Source of the DNA: Cardiobacterium hominis
GTDB lineage: Bacteria; Pseudomonadota; Gammaproteobacteria; Cardiobacteriales; Cardiobacteriaceae
DNA length: 64,000 bases
Direction: 5' to 3'
Assembly: GCF_900637305.1 (NCBI RefSeq)
Contig: NZ_LR134365.1
Location: 1,357,501-1,421,500 of the forward strand
Of the stretch, positions 30,453 through 39,424 are shown piece after piece. Under the pieces are notes generated by a model. It searched no databases. It was not told the origin of the DNA and was given only the letters and a program-made list of their open reading frames with translations. Position 1 is the first letter of the stretch. The number at the start of each line of letters is the position of its first letter. Position numbers and translations under genes: made by a program.

Positions 30453-32513
30453 ATGCCCCTCAACCAACCGCTCTCCGCCATCTCCAGCCACGGCGACAAA
30501 ACCGCCGAACTCCTCGCCCGCTGCGGCGTGGAAACCCTGCGCGATTTACTCACCCACCTGCCGCTGCGCTACGAAGACCGCTCGCACATCACCCCCATCG
30601 CCGCCCTGCGCGACGGCGCCACCGTACAAATCCACGGCGAAGTGCTGCACGCCGACCTCATCCAGCGGCGCAAGCGGATGCTGCACGTTACCCTGCGCGA
30701 CGCCGCCGGCGATTACTGCAAACTCGTGTACTTCAACTTCTACCCCAGCCAGCAAAAAGCCTTCGCCCCCGGACGGCGCGGCCTCTTTTACGGCAAGGCG
30801 GTGTGGACGATGCAGGGCTACCAAATCCACCACCCCGAAGTGCAATGGCTGGCAGACGGCGAAACGCCGCACCTCTCCGCGCAACTCCATCCGGTCTATC
30901 CCACCGTCAAAGGCCTGGGGCAGACGCGCTGGCACGACCTCATCCGCCGCGCCCTCGCCCACGCCCTGCCGCAACTGCCCGCAGACGACCCGCTCACCGC
31001 AATGGGTTATTGCCCGCTGCCCGCCGCGCTCACCACCCTGCACCAGCCGGACGAAAGCACCGCGCCCGATGCGCTACTTGAGCGCAACCATCCGGCGCGC
31101 CGCCGCCTCATCATCGAAGAACTCATCGCGCACCAACTCTCCATCCAGAACGCCCGCCAGCGTCTGCGCGAACAGCGTGCCACCGCGCTACCCGCCGAAC
31201 CGCCGCTGCTACGCGAGTTTCGCGCCGCTTTGCCCTATACGCTGACCGCCGCACAAAGCCGCGTCTGTGCGGAAATCGCCGCCGATCTCGCGCAAGCGAC
31301 GCCGATGCTGCGCCTGGTGCAAGGCGACGTCGGCAGCGGCAAAACCGTGGTTGCGCTCTCGGCCTGCCTGCAAGCCATCGCCGCCGGACAACAGGCGGTG
31401 TTCATGGTGCCGACCGAACTGCTCGCCGAACAGCACGCCGCCAACATCCGCCGCCTGCTCGGCGCGCTGCCGGTGCGCGTTGCCGTCCTCACCAGCAAAA
31501 TGCCCGCCGCCGACAAACGCGCCTGCCTGCAAGCCATTGCCGACGGCAGCGCCGACCTCATCATCGGCACGCATGCCGTCTTTCAAGAACAAGTCCGCTA
31601 CGCCCGCCTCGCCCTCGTCGTCATCGACGAACAGCACCGCTTCGGCGTGCACCAGCGCCTGCAATTACAAGACAAAACCGCGCCCGGTGTCAGCGTGCAC
31701 CAACTCGTCCTGACCGCTACCCCCATCCCGAGAACGCTGGCGATGAGCCACTACGGCGAGCTCGACTGCTCCATCATCGACGCCCTGCCCGCCGGGCGCC
31801 AGCCCATCCAGACCAGCGTCGTCTCCAACCAAAAACGCGATGCCGTCATCGCCCGCGTCGGCGAAAACTGCCGCGCCGGGCGGCAAGCCTACTGGGTCTG
31901 CCCGCTCATCGAAGAATCCGACACCCTCGAATGCGAAAACGCCGAAGCAACCGCCGCACAACTGCAAATGATGCTGCCGGACATCCGCGTCGCCCTGCTG
32001 CATGGCCGCATGAATAACGACCAGCGGCAGGCGACGATGAGCGCCTTCGTCGCCGGCGAGGCACAACTGCTGGTCGCCACCACCGTCATCGAAGTCGGCG
32101 TGGACGTCGCCAACGCCACCCTGATGATAATAGAGAACGCCGAACGCTTTGGCCTGGCGCAACTGCACCAACTGCGCGGCCGCGTTGGCCGGGGCAGCGC
32201 CCAATCCTACTGCCTGCTGATGTACCAGCCGCCGCTGGGCGAGACCGCACAACGCCGCCTGCGCATCATGCGCGAAACCACCGACGGCTTCCGCATCGCC
32301 GAAGAAGACCTCGCCATCCGTGGTGCGGGCGAACTGCTCGGCACACGGCAGACCGGCGAAGCCAGCTTCCGCGTTGCCCGCCTGCCGCGCGACGGCGACC
32401 TGCTCGCGGAAACCGAACGCCTCACCCGCACCCTGCGCGCAGAACATCCCGACTACTGCGCCGTCCTGCTCGCACGCTGGACGGCCTCGCGCGAAAAATA
32501 CCTCAATGCTTGA
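30453..32513 (+). CDS. recG: ATP-dependent DNA helicase RecG
   Basis: RecG remodels stalled replication forks and branched DNA. The 686-residue protein has the N-terminal wedge/OB region (VQIHGEVLHADLIQRRKRMLHVTLRDAAGDYCKLVYFNFYPSQ in parts). It has Walker A GDVGSGKTVVA, the DEQH box (VVIDEQHRFGVHQR), TATPIPRTLA, VTTVIEVGVDV-type motif (here ATTVIEVGVDVANATLM) and the RecG C-terminal GAGELLGTRQTGEASFRVA. The ATG at 30453 starts at the conserved LNQPLSAI. Confidence 0.96.
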   Translation: MPLNQPLSAISSHGDKTAELLARCGVETLRDLLTHLPLRYEDRSHITPIAALRDGATVQIHGEVLHADLIQRRKRMLHVTLRDAAGDYCKLVYFNFYPSQQKAFAPGRRGLFYGKAVWTMQGYQIHHPEVQWLADGETPHLSAQLHPVYPTVKGLGQTRWHDLIRRALAHALPQLPADDPLTAMGYCPLPAALTTLHQPDESTAPDALLERNHPARRRLIIEELIAHQLSIQNARQRLREQRATALPAEPPLLREFRAALPYTLTAAQSRVCAEIAADLAQATPMLRLVQGDVGSGKTVVALSACLQAIAAGQQAVFMVPTELLAEQHAANIRRLLGALPVRVAVLTSKMPAADKRACLQAIADGSADLIIGTHAVFQEQVRYARLALVVIDEQHRFGVHQRLQLQDKTAPGVSVHQLVLTATPIPRTLAMSHYGELDCSIIDALPAGRQPIQTSVVSNQKRDAVIARVGENCRAGRQAYWVCPLIEESDTLECENAEATAAQLQMMLPDIRVALLHGRMNNDQRQATMSAFVAGEAQLLVATTVIEVGVDVANATLMIIENAERFGLAQLHQLRGRVGRGSAQSYCLLMYQPPLGETAQRRLRIMRETTDGFRIAEEDLAIRGAGELLGTRQTGEASFRVARLPRDGDLLAETERLTRTLRAEHPDYCAVLLARWTASREKYLNA

Positions 32514-32528
32514 ACCGTATCCGCGCAG

Positions 32529-32559
32529 GTTGGGTTAGGCGCTTGCGTCGTAACCCAAC
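32529..32559. other. Inverted repeat after recG
   Basis: GTTGGGTTA (32529-32537) and TAACCCAAC (32551-32559) are perfect 9-bp arms around GGCGCTTGCGTCG. No strong T-run follows, so it is either a weak terminator or a dispersed repeat. Confidence 0.5.
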
Positions 32560-32635
32560 AAAGCGAGTGCAAGCTGGGGAAGAACCACCGCCAGCCGCTA
32601 TAATCCCCGCTTCTCTCAACCCACCCGGAGCCCCC

Positions 32636-33217
32636 ATGAACATCCTCCTCATCAACGGCGGCAAAGCCTACGGCCCGTCGCAAGGCCGCCTCAACCACAG
32701 CCTGCACACCCACGCGCGCGACACCCTCGCCGCCCTCGGCCATCACATCCAGGAAACCCACATCGACGACGGCTACGACGTCCCCGCCGAAATCGAAAAA
32801 TTCCTGTGGATGGACGCCGTCATCTGGCAAATGCCCGGCTGGTGGATGGGCGAGCCGTGGATCGTCAAAGAATACATCGACCACGTCTTCTCCCTCGGCG
32901 CGGGCAAACTGTTTGCGAGCGACGGCCGCCACAGCGCCACCCCGACCGAAGGCTACGGCACCGGCGGCCTGCTGCACGGCAAGCACCACATGCTCTCGCT
33001 CACCTGGAACGCGCCGATCGAAGCCTTCACCCGCCCCGGCGACTTCTTCGACGGCGCCGGCGTGGACGCCGTTTACCTCCACTTCCACAAGGCCAACGAA
33101 TTTCTCGGCATGAAGCCACTGCCGACATATATCTGCAACGACGTCGTGAAAAACCCGCAAATCGCGCGCTTCCTCGCCGACTACACCACGCATTTACAGC
33201 GCCTTTTCCCCGCCTGA
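32636..33217 (+). CDS. mdaB: MdaB-like NAD(P)H quinone oxidoreductase
   Basis: A 193-residue flavodoxin-fold FMN/FAD protein of the MdaB/KefF family, which reduces quinones by two electrons. Family markers are NILLINGGKAYGPSQGRLNHSLH, FLWMDAVIWQMPGWWMGEPWIVKEYIDHVF, YGTGGLLHGKHHMLSLTWNAP and FHKANEFLGMKPLPTYICNDV. CGGAG lies before the ATG at 32636. A TATAAT at 32599-32604 lies 32 bases upstream, with no clear -35. Confidence 0.9.
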   Translation: MNILLINGGKAYGPSQGRLNHSLHTHARDTLAALGHHIQETHIDDGYDVPAEIEKFLWMDAVIWQMPGWWMGEPWIVKEYIDHVFSLGAGKLFASDGRHSATPTEGYGTGGLLHGKHHMLSLTWNAPIEAFTRPGDFFDGAGVDAVYLHFHKANEFLGMKPLPTYICNDVVKNPQIARFLADYTTHLQRLFPA

Positions 33218-33257
33218 ACGTGCGACAATGCCGCGACGCCCAAACCGGAAACCAGCC

Positions 33258-34112
33258 ATGCAGCAAAACCGCCTTATCGCCCTCATCACCACCCTCGCAC
33301 TCAGCGCCTGCGGCGGTAACGACGTCAGCCTTTCCCTGAGCGGCCCCGGCATCAACATCAACACCCAGCACTACGGCAGCCGCAGCCCGAACCGCCCCGG
33401 CTTCACCCCGAACCCAAACAGCCAGAACAACAACCGCGCCACCCCGCCTGCCGCCAACTGGCGCCGCCTAAACGGCATGGTCGCCACCACCGCACGCACC
33501 GACGGCGACAACATCCAGCGCTACTTCCCGGACACGAGCGGCTGTCGCGACTGCGCCGCCATCCCCAGCGCTGACCGCAGCAGCCCCTATTACCTGAACG
33601 GCGGCAACGGCACATACCGCGACACCACCCCCGGCGGCGGCCAAATCCTCTACCGCAACCTCTCCTACGCCAGCTTCGGCAGCTACCACGCGCCCGGCGA
33701 CCGCTACCGCCATTTCCACGTCCTCCAGCCGACGCCCTACGCCGCCGTGCCGACCAGCGGCAGCGCGCACTACGCGGGCGCGGTCATCTACCGCGATGCC
33801 GAAGACGGCCGTATCGCCCTTGACGTCGATTTCGCCAGCCGCGCCGTCGGCGGCAGCGTCAGCGGCCTCTCTGCGGTCGGCGGCCAGCCGCTCGACATCA
33901 GCGCCAACCTCGCTGGCAACAGCATCAGCGGCAACCTGCACTACCGCGAGCGCAGCCAGGAAAACCTCGTGCCGTACAGCGGCGGCATCCTGGACGCCAC
34001 CCTCTCCGGCCCGCGCGCCGAGCACATCATCGGCCAATTCAGCCTGCCTGCCGCCAAAGCCGTGCGCCAGTACCCGGAAAACACCGCCGTCTTCGGCGCA
34101 GACAAACAATAG
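33258..34112 (+). CDS. Surface lipoprotein with TbpB-like C-terminal barrel (Slam-dependent type)
   Basis: A 284-residue lipoprotein: signal peptide with lipobox (IALITTLALSAC) and the lipidated Cys at about residue 18. An Asn/Pro-rich spacer follows (RPGFTPNPNSQNNNRATPP). The folded part has YAGAVIYRDAEDGRIALDVDFASRAVGGSVSGL and a C-terminal GGILDATLSGPRAEHIIGQF followed by NTAVFGADKQ. This resembles the last beta-barrel of TbpB, factor H-binding and haemophore-type lipoproteins (xYxGxA, DFxxxxVxGxI, GPxAxxIxGxF, VFGAxK). Many of those are carried to the cell surface by Slam translocons. Host ligand unknown. No Slam gene is adjacent. Confidence 0.72.
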   Translation: MQQNRLIALITTLALSACGGNDVSLSLSGPGININTQHYGSRSPNRPGFTPNPNSQNNNRATPPAANWRRLNGMVATTARTDGDNIQRYFPDTSGCRDCAAIPSADRSSPYYLNGGNGTYRDTTPGGGQILYRNLSYASFGSYHAPGDRYRHFHVLQPTPYAAVPTSGSAHYAGAVIYRDAEDGRIALDVDFASRAVGGSVSGLSAVGGQPLDISANLAGNSISGNLHYRERSQENLVPYSGGILDATLSGPRAEHIIGQFSLPAAKAVRQYPENTAVFGADKQ

Positions 34113-34121
34113 GAAACCATC

Positions 34122-34622
34122 ATGAGTACCTACCAAGACACCCTCGCCCGCCTGCAAGCGCAGATGCAAAACCACAGCGAGATGGCGCTCGAACGTCTGG
34201 CGCGCAAAATCATCATCGCGCTGGAAGCACAAATGAAAGACGAAGAAATCGCGCAAGAACTCACCATCGAACAGCCGCATTACCGCAACCTGCGCCGCCT
34301 CATACAAGAGCGCGACTGGAACGACCGCCGCATCGGCGCCGAACTCGACATGCTCGACCAAGTCGCGCAAGCGCTTGGCGACGACTACCCCGGCGATACC
34401 GCGCAGAACAACCTGAGCTTCACCTGCGCGCTGGACTACTGGCGCGAACTACAAAACCACGCCGATGCCGCGACCGTCGCCGCCATTGCCGGACTGTACC
34501 TCGATAACGCCGACCACGCCGCTTTCGGCGCCGACGGCGCGCCGGACGAAGCCACCTGGGCGAACGCGCCGGGCATCGCCAGCGCCATCCGCCAACTGGA
34601 AGAGTGGATTCAAAACGCCTGA
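34122..34622 (+). CDS. Hypothetical alpha-helical protein
   Basis: A 166-residue cytoplasmic protein without signal peptide or membrane segments. It begins MSTYQDTLARLQAQMQNHSEM and is predicted mostly helical and acidic, with two tryptophan-containing segments (LIQERDWNDRRIGAELDML, CALDYWRELQNHAD). I do not recognise a family. The start follows GGAAACC, 9 bases after the lipoprotein stop. mutY begins 8 bases after its stop. The close spacing suggests one operon, but a shared function is not implied. Confidence 0.75.
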   Translation: MSTYQDTLARLQAQMQNHSEMALERLARKIIIALEAQMKDEEIAQELTIEQPHYRNLRRLIQERDWNDRRIGAELDMLDQVAQALGDDYPGDTAQNNLSFTCALDYWRELQNHADAATVAAIAGLYLDNADHAAFGADGAPDEATWANAPGIASAIRQLEEWIQNA

Positions 34623-34630
34623 ACGACCGG

Positions 34631-35656
34631 ATGACCCCTTTCGCCCACCGCCTCGCCGCCTGGCAAGCCCGCCACGGCCGCAACCACCTGCCTTGGCAAA
34701 GCGACGACCCCTACCGCGTCTGGCTCTCGGAAATCATGCTGCAACAAACGCAGGTGGCGACCGTGCTGCAATACTACCCGCGCTTCCTCGCCCGCTTTCC
34801 GGACGTCGCCAGCCTTGCCGCCGCCGCTGATGACGACGTGCTGGCGCTGTGGTCAGGCCTTGGCTACTACAGCCGCGCGCGCAACCTGCACCACGCAGCC
34901 AGGCAAATCATGGGAGAACACGGCGGGCAGTTTCCGCGCGACCGCGCCGGACTGGAAACACTGAAAGGCGTCGGCCGCAGCACCGCCGCCGCCATCGCCG
35001 TCTTCGCCTACGGACAAAAAGAAGCCATCCTCGACGGCAACGTCAAACGCCTGCTTGCCCGCCATGCCGGCATTTACGGCGCGACCGACCAACCGGCGAC
35101 GCTCGCCGCCCTCTGGCACGAGGCCGAAGCGCGCCTGCCGGACGACCCCGCCACCCTGCGCCGCTACACCCAAGGCCTGATGGATCTTGGCAACAGCATC
35201 TGCACCCGCAGTCGCCCGCACTGCGACGCATGCCCGGTCGCCGCCGACTGCTACGCCTACCGCCGCGACGAAACCGCCGCCCTGCCGGAAAAGCGCGCGA
35301 AAAAAACCAACCCCGAAAAACACACGGTAATGCTGCTCGCCCGCTGCGGCGACCGCCTGCACCTCTACCGCCGCCCCGACCACGGCATTTGGCGCGGCCT
35401 GTGGTCTTTGCCCGAATACGACACGCTCGCCGCAGCCGATGCCGCCGCACAAGCGCTCGGCACAGTTAGCGCCCGCGAAACACTGCCGACCATCACCCAC
35501 AAATTCACCCACTACACCCTGCACATCGCGCCGCTCGCGGTTCGCATCGCGGCACCCGTAAGTCCCGCCGACTGGCTAGCGCAGGAACAGGCGCTGGCAA
35601 AAGGCCTGCCCGCACCGGTGCGCCGCCTGATTGAAAAATTGCGCGCCGCCGCATGA
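34631..35656 (+). CDS. mutY: Adenine DNA glycosylase
   Basis: MutY removes adenine mispaired with 8-oxoguanine. The 341-residue protein has LPWQSDDPYRVWLSEIMLQQTQVATV, WSGLGYYSRARNLH, the helix-hairpin-helix LKGVGRSTAAAIAVFAYG and the catalytic Asp in AILDGNVKRLLAR. Iron-sulfur cysteines (CTRSRPHCDACPVAADC) and a C-terminal NUDIX-like recognition domain (about 220-341) follow. The ATG at 34631 is in an open frame that continues 27 bases upstream into the preceding gene. No RNA features follow. Confidence 0.96.
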   Translation: MTPFAHRLAAWQARHGRNHLPWQSDDPYRVWLSEIMLQQTQVATVLQYYPRFLARFPDVASLAAAADDDVLALWSGLGYYSRARNLHHAARQIMGEHGGQFPRDRAGLETLKGVGRSTAAAIAVFAYGQKEAILDGNVKRLLARHAGIYGATDQPATLAALWHEAEARLPDDPATLRRYTQGLMDLGNSICTRSRPHCDACPVAADCYAYRRDETAALPEKRAKKTNPEKHTVMLLARCGDRLHLYRRPDHGIWRGLWSLPEYDTLAAADAAAQALGTVSARETLPTITHKFTHYTLHIAPLAVRIAAPVSPADWLAQEQALAKGLPAPVRRLIEKLRAAA

Positions 35657-35728
35657 CTTTCTTGCCTCGCACGTGCTACGCTTTCCTCGCCGCGTCCCGC
35701 GGATTTTTTCTTAACAATGGAGCAAACC

Positions 35729-36229
35729 ATGCTTTCTGAAAACATCGTCAAACACCTCAATGCGCAAATGAATGCCGAGTTCTATTCCTCCAACGTCTAT
35801 CTGCAAATGTCAGCCTGGGCGGACAATAAAGGATTCCCCGGCGCGGCGAAATTCCTCAAGGCGCACGCGGCCGAAGAAATGGAGCATATGCAGCGCCTCT
35901 TTACCTATCTGTGCGAGACGGGCGCGATGCCGCATATTGGCGCGATTGCCGCCCCGAAAACGGAATACGCCAGCCTGAAAGAACTCTTTGAAGAAGTCTA
36001 TGCCCACGAAAAAGAGATAACCAGCAAAATCAACAAGCTGGTCGAGGAAACCTTCAAGGAAAAAGACTATTCTTCCTTCAATTTCCTGCAATGGTATGTC
36101 GCCGAGCAGCATGAAGAAGAACACCTCTTTACTTCCATTCTCGACAAATTCAATCTCGCCGGAAATTCCGGTATCAGCCTTTATCATATTGACGAAGATT
36201 TGGGCAAAATGGCGGATGCGACCAATTAA
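35729..36229 (+). CDS. ftnA: Bacterial non-haem ferritin
   Basis: Ferritin stores iron in a 24-subunit shell and oxidises Fe(II) at a di-iron centre. The 166-residue protein has the ferroxidase ligands in [31 protein letters not shown] and [12 protein letters not shown], typical of FtnA. I start at the ATG at 35729; an in-frame ATG 12 bases upstream is part of the ATGGAGC that supplies the ribosome-binding site. Codon use is lower in GC than its neighbours, perhaps because it is highly expressed. A bidirectional terminator follows. Confidence 0.95.
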   Translation: MLSENIVKHLNAQMNAEFYSSNVYLQMSAWADNKGFPGAAKFLKAHAAEEMEHMQRLFTYLCETGAMPHIGAIAAPKTEYASLKELFEEVYAHEKEITSKINKLVEETFKEKDYSSFNFLQWYVAEQHEEEHLFTSILDKFNLAGNSGISLYHIDEDLGKMADATN

Positions 36230-36245
36230 GCCATTTGCCGGATAT

Positions 36246-36274
36246 AAAAAGCCGCCCCGAAGGGCGGTTTTTTA
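36246..36274. terminator. Bidirectional terminator between ftnA and the AGCS symporter
   Basis: AAAAAGCCGCCC-CGAA-GGGCGGTTTTTT, serving both converging genes. Confidence 0.93.
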
Positions 36275-36281
36275 TGGGTCT

Positions 36282-37856
36282 TTATGACGATTTTTCTTTT
36301 TCTGCTTTTGCCCGCTCTTCCCAGAAGGTCGCGTTTTTGATGCCGAGCGCCTGCGGGTCGAAGGTGTAAACCGCGGCATTTTCCTTTTGCTGGCGCTCGT
36401 AGTCGCGCAGGGCGCGGATGGTCGGCCGGCCGGCGGCAAAGAAGATGATGACGAGGCCGACGATGTTTAGCCAGGCGTTGAGGCCGACGCCGATGTCGCC
36501 CAGTTTCCAGATGTAGCCCGCGCTGCCGATTGCGCCGTAGGTGACGGCAAGCATCGCGCTCAGTTTGACGATGAGGGTTACGTCGCGTTTCCAGCCAAAT
36601 TTGCGAGCGAGGTAGAGGATGTTGGTCTCGGCGATGTAGTAGTAGGCGAGGATAGTGGTGAAGGCGAAGAAGAAGGTGGCGATGCCGACCAGCACCGGGC
36701 CGCTCTTGCCGAAGACGCTCGCCATCGCGTACTGGGTGAAGGCGGTGGTGCCGGGGTCGGCGTTGATGACCGCGCCGCTCGCGTCTTTCAGGTGGGTGAC
36801 GAGGTATTGCGTGGCGTCCCCGGCGAAGGTCTGGTCGGCGACGATGTTGTACTGCTGTGTCATCAGGATGATGAGCGCGGTCGCGGTACAGACGAAGAGG
36901 GTGTCGATATAGACGGAAAACGCCTGCACCAGCCCCTGCTGCACCGGATGCTCAACTGCCGCAGCGGCAGCGGCGTGCGCGCCCGTGCCTTGTCCGGCTT
37001 CGTTGGAATAAATGCCACGTTTGACGCCCATGCCGATGGCCGCGCCGAGACCGGCGGTGGGGCTGAAGGCATCGCTGACGATGAGCGCGAGCAGCTCCGG
37101 TACGCGGTTGATATTGATGAAGACGATGATCATCGCCAGCACGATGTAGGCCAGCGCCATGAACGGCACCACCACCTGCGCGAAATTGGCGATGCGGCGG
37201 ATGCCGCCGAAGATGATGAAGGCGAGCAGCACCAGCACGCAGGCGGTAGCGATGAGGCGGTGCGAGCCGACCGCACCGGCGATGCCGGTCGTTACCGCCT
37301 GCCCCTCGCCGAAGACTTGCACCACGGCGCTGGCAACGCCGTTCGCCTGCGGGCCAATCAGAAAGAGACCGCAGGAAAACGTCGCGGCGACGGCAAAGAG
37401 GATGCCGTACCAGCGCCATCCGAGGCAGCGCTCAAAATAATAGGCGGGGCCGCCGAGATACATCCCCGATTCCTTGTCGTGCATCTTGTAAATCTGGCCG
37501 AGGGTGGATTCCACATAGGCGGTGCTGGCGCCGAGGAAGGCAACGACCCACATCCAGAACACCGCGCCGGGCCCGCCGAAACCAATCGCCGCGGCGACCC
37601 CGGCGATGTTGCCGATGCCGACGCGGCCGGAGAGCGACACCGACAAGGCCTGAAACGAGGAAATACCGTGTTCGGACGAATCATCCGAGCGAAAGAGCAG
37701 GCGGCACATTTCGGCGAAGTGGCGCACCTGGGCGAAGCGTGTCATCACTGAAAAAAACAGCCCGACGCCGAGGCAAAGCCAGATGAACGACGGGTTCCAA
37801 ATCACATCATTGAGCCAGAGGACGGCGGCCTCAATCACACTTTTTTCTTGCGGCAT
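36282..37856 (-). CDS. Sodium:alanine symporter family protein (AGCS)
   Basis: The 524-residue integral membrane protein belongs to the AGCS family, which imports alanine or glycine with sodium. It has about ten hydrophobic helices. Family blocks include GRVGIGNIAGVAAAIGFGGPGAVFWMW, STLGQIYKM, GGPAYYFERCLG and GVKRGIYSNEAGQGTGAHAAAAA. The exact substrate is not determined by sequence. GGAG lies before the ATG at 37854-37856. The C-terminus is hydrophilic (RDYERQQKENAAVYTFDPQ). Confidence 0.93.
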   Translation of the reverse strand: MPQEKSVIEAAVLWLNDVIWNPSFIWLCLGVGLFFSVMTRFAQVRHFAEMCRLLFRSDDSSEHGISSFQALSVSLSGRVGIGNIAGVAAAIGFGGPGAVFWMWVVAFLGASTAYVESTLGQIYKMHDKESGMYLGGPAYYFERCLGWRWYGILFAVAATFSCGLFLIGPQANGVASAVVQVFGEGQAVTTGIAGAVGSHRLIATACVLVLLAFIIFGGIRRIANFAQVVVPFMALAYIVLAMIIVFININRVPELLALIVSDAFSPTAGLGAAIGMGVKRGIYSNEAGQGTGAHAAAAAAVEHPVQQGLVQAFSVYIDTLFVCTATALIILMTQQYNIVADQTFAGDATQYLVTHLKDASGAVINADPGTTAFTQYAMASVFGKSGPVLVGIATFFFAFTTILAYYYIAETNILYLARKFGWKRDVTLIVKLSAMLAVTYGAIGSAGYIWKLGDIGVGLNAWLNIVGLVIIFFAAGRPTIRALRDYERQQKENAAVYTFDPQALGIKNATFWEERAKAEKEKSS

Positions 37857-38035
37857 GACTATCTCCAGTAATTATGAGGGAACGTCAATGTACAACGCGG
37901 CGCGCAGGGCTGTCAGCAAAAAAACGCAAGGAAGGGTCGGGAAGTGGCGCGGTCGGCGGGGCAAATCCGCGCGAATAAAGGGAAAAATGCCGCCCGCGGC
38001 GGCGCGGGAACGCGCAGGTTGGCAGGGCAGGGCGG
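37857..38035. other. Gap between the GTPase pair and the AGCS gene
   Basis: 179 bases without a reading frame of note. It should contain the AGCS promoter and the 3' end of the GTPase operon, but I see no convincing terminator or promoter boxes. Confidence 0.4.
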
Positions 38036-39424
38036 TCAGCTTTTTTTGCCGAGGTACTGCGCGATGGAGGTTTTCGCTTCCTGGATGAGGGTGTCTTTGT
38101 CCAGATCGCGCAGGATTTCTTCGATGACAGGTTTGGCGCCACCCGCGCCCCAGCTCGCCCCTTGCGCGAAGTAGCGCTCTGCTGCTTTGCCGATGACGTA
38201 GCTGCCGTAGTAGGCCACACCTCCCTGCGCGCCCGCGGTGAGCACGGTGGAAAGTCCGGCAGTGAGGCCTTTCAGGAGCGAGGAGAGCGCCTGGATGCCG
38301 TAAACGGTGCCCATGAGGTAGCCGGTTTGCAGGGCGATGGTGCGCACCAGTTCGCCTGCCTGGTGGCGGGTGATGTCAATGCCGTAGGTGCGCGAGAGGT
38401 GGACAATCATGGTCGCGTCTGCGGCGAGTGCGAGGAGATCGACCGCCGGGATGGGGTTCACCGCGACGCCGACGGCTTTGATGAGTGCGTAGTGGCGGAT
38501 GATGTTCTCTGCCAAATGTTGGCGCGCGGCGACGATTTCCTGGCCGACGCGCTCGGAGAGTTTGCCCGCAAAGACGCTGGCGTTTAATGCTGCGTAGCTT
38601 TTGCCGTCGGCTTCGAGCAGTTTCCACAGGACGGTTTTGAGCGCATCCACGTCCGCTGCGGGCTGGATGGTTTCTTCGTGTTCGCGCCCCTCTGCGTCGG
38701 TTGCGATTTGGATGTAGGTGTCGGGGCGGGCGCTGGCGGCGACGATGCGCTGCGCCGGGATGATGCCCGCGACGCGGCGGGTGAGGTGCGCCAACAGGGT
38801 GTCGCGGTCGGCTTCGTTCAGGCGGTCGGCTTTGTTGAGGACGAGGATGAGCGGCTGGGTTTTTTCGTGGAGTTGCAGGAGCGCCTGGTATTCGTCGCGG
38901 GTCATGTCGCTGTCCACCACGAACAGGACGGCGTCGGCCTGGCGGGCGACGTGCGCGGCGAGTTCGGCGCGGCTCTTGCCGCCGATTTCGTCGATGCCGG
39001 GGGTGTCGATGAGGTAGATGCCGCCGCTGTCGAGGGTTTGCCACAGGGTGTGTTCGCTGTGGCGGGTTTTGCCGTGCAGGACGCTGGTGGCAAAGATTTC
39101 TTTGCCGGCGAGCGCGTTTAAGAGCGCGGATTTGCCGACGCTGACGCGGCCGTAGGCGGCGACGTGGACGTGGCCCTGTTCGAGTTTGTCGAGCAGGCGC
39201 TGGAGTTGGCGGTAGTCTTCGCCGAGGCGCGCTTTGGCGTCATCCGGCAGGCGCTTGTCGTCGAGCAGGGCGGCGACGCTGTCGCGCGCTTTTTTGAGGT
39301 GCGCTTCGGCTTTGCCCGCGCGGCGTGCGGCGGCGGCTTTTTGGTGCGCTTCAGCTTTGGCGGTTTTTTTCGCGGCTGCCGAGGGCGAGCCGGACGAGGC
39401 TTTGCGCCCGCGTTTCGAGGTCAT
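38036..39424 (-). CDS. Era-like GTPase with C-terminal membrane domain (second of pair)
   Basis: A 462-residue protein with a basic Lys/Ala-rich N-terminus (about 1-45), a helical linker and a GTPase domain with G1 GRVSVGKSA, G3 DTPG, G4 NKAD and G5 ASAR-like. The C-terminal ~170 residues contain hydrophobic helices (VGVAVNPIPAVDLLALAADATMIV and GYLMGTVYGIQALSSLLKGLTAGL), as in DUF697/YcjF-type proteins. Role is unknown; related proteins act at membranes. The start codon lies inside the end of the upstream GTPase gene, a 74-base overlap in a different frame. I chose the ATG at 39422-39424 because the frame before it shadows that gene. Confidence 0.8.
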   Translation of the reverse strand: MTSKRGRKASSGSPSAAAKKTAKAEAHQKAAAARRAGKAEAHLKKARDSVAALLDDKRLPDDAKARLGEDYRQLQRLLDKLEQGHVHVAAYGRVSVGKSALLNALAGKEIFATSVLHGKTRHSEHTLWQTLDSGGIYLIDTPGIDEIGGKSRAELAAHVARQADAVLFVVDSDMTRDEYQALLQLHEKTQPLILVLNKADRLNEADRDTLLAHLTRRVAGIIPAQRIVAASARPDTYIQIATDAEGREHEETIQPAADVDALKTVLWKLLEADGKSYAALNASVFAGKLSERVGQEIVAARQHLAENIIRHYALIKAVGVAVNPIPAVDLLALAADATMIVHLSRTYGIDITRHQAGELVRTIALQTGYLMGTVYGIQALSSLLKGLTAGLSTVLTAGAQGGVAYYGSYVIGKAAERYFAQGASWGAGGAKPVIEEILRDLDKDTLIQEAKTSIAQYLGKKS

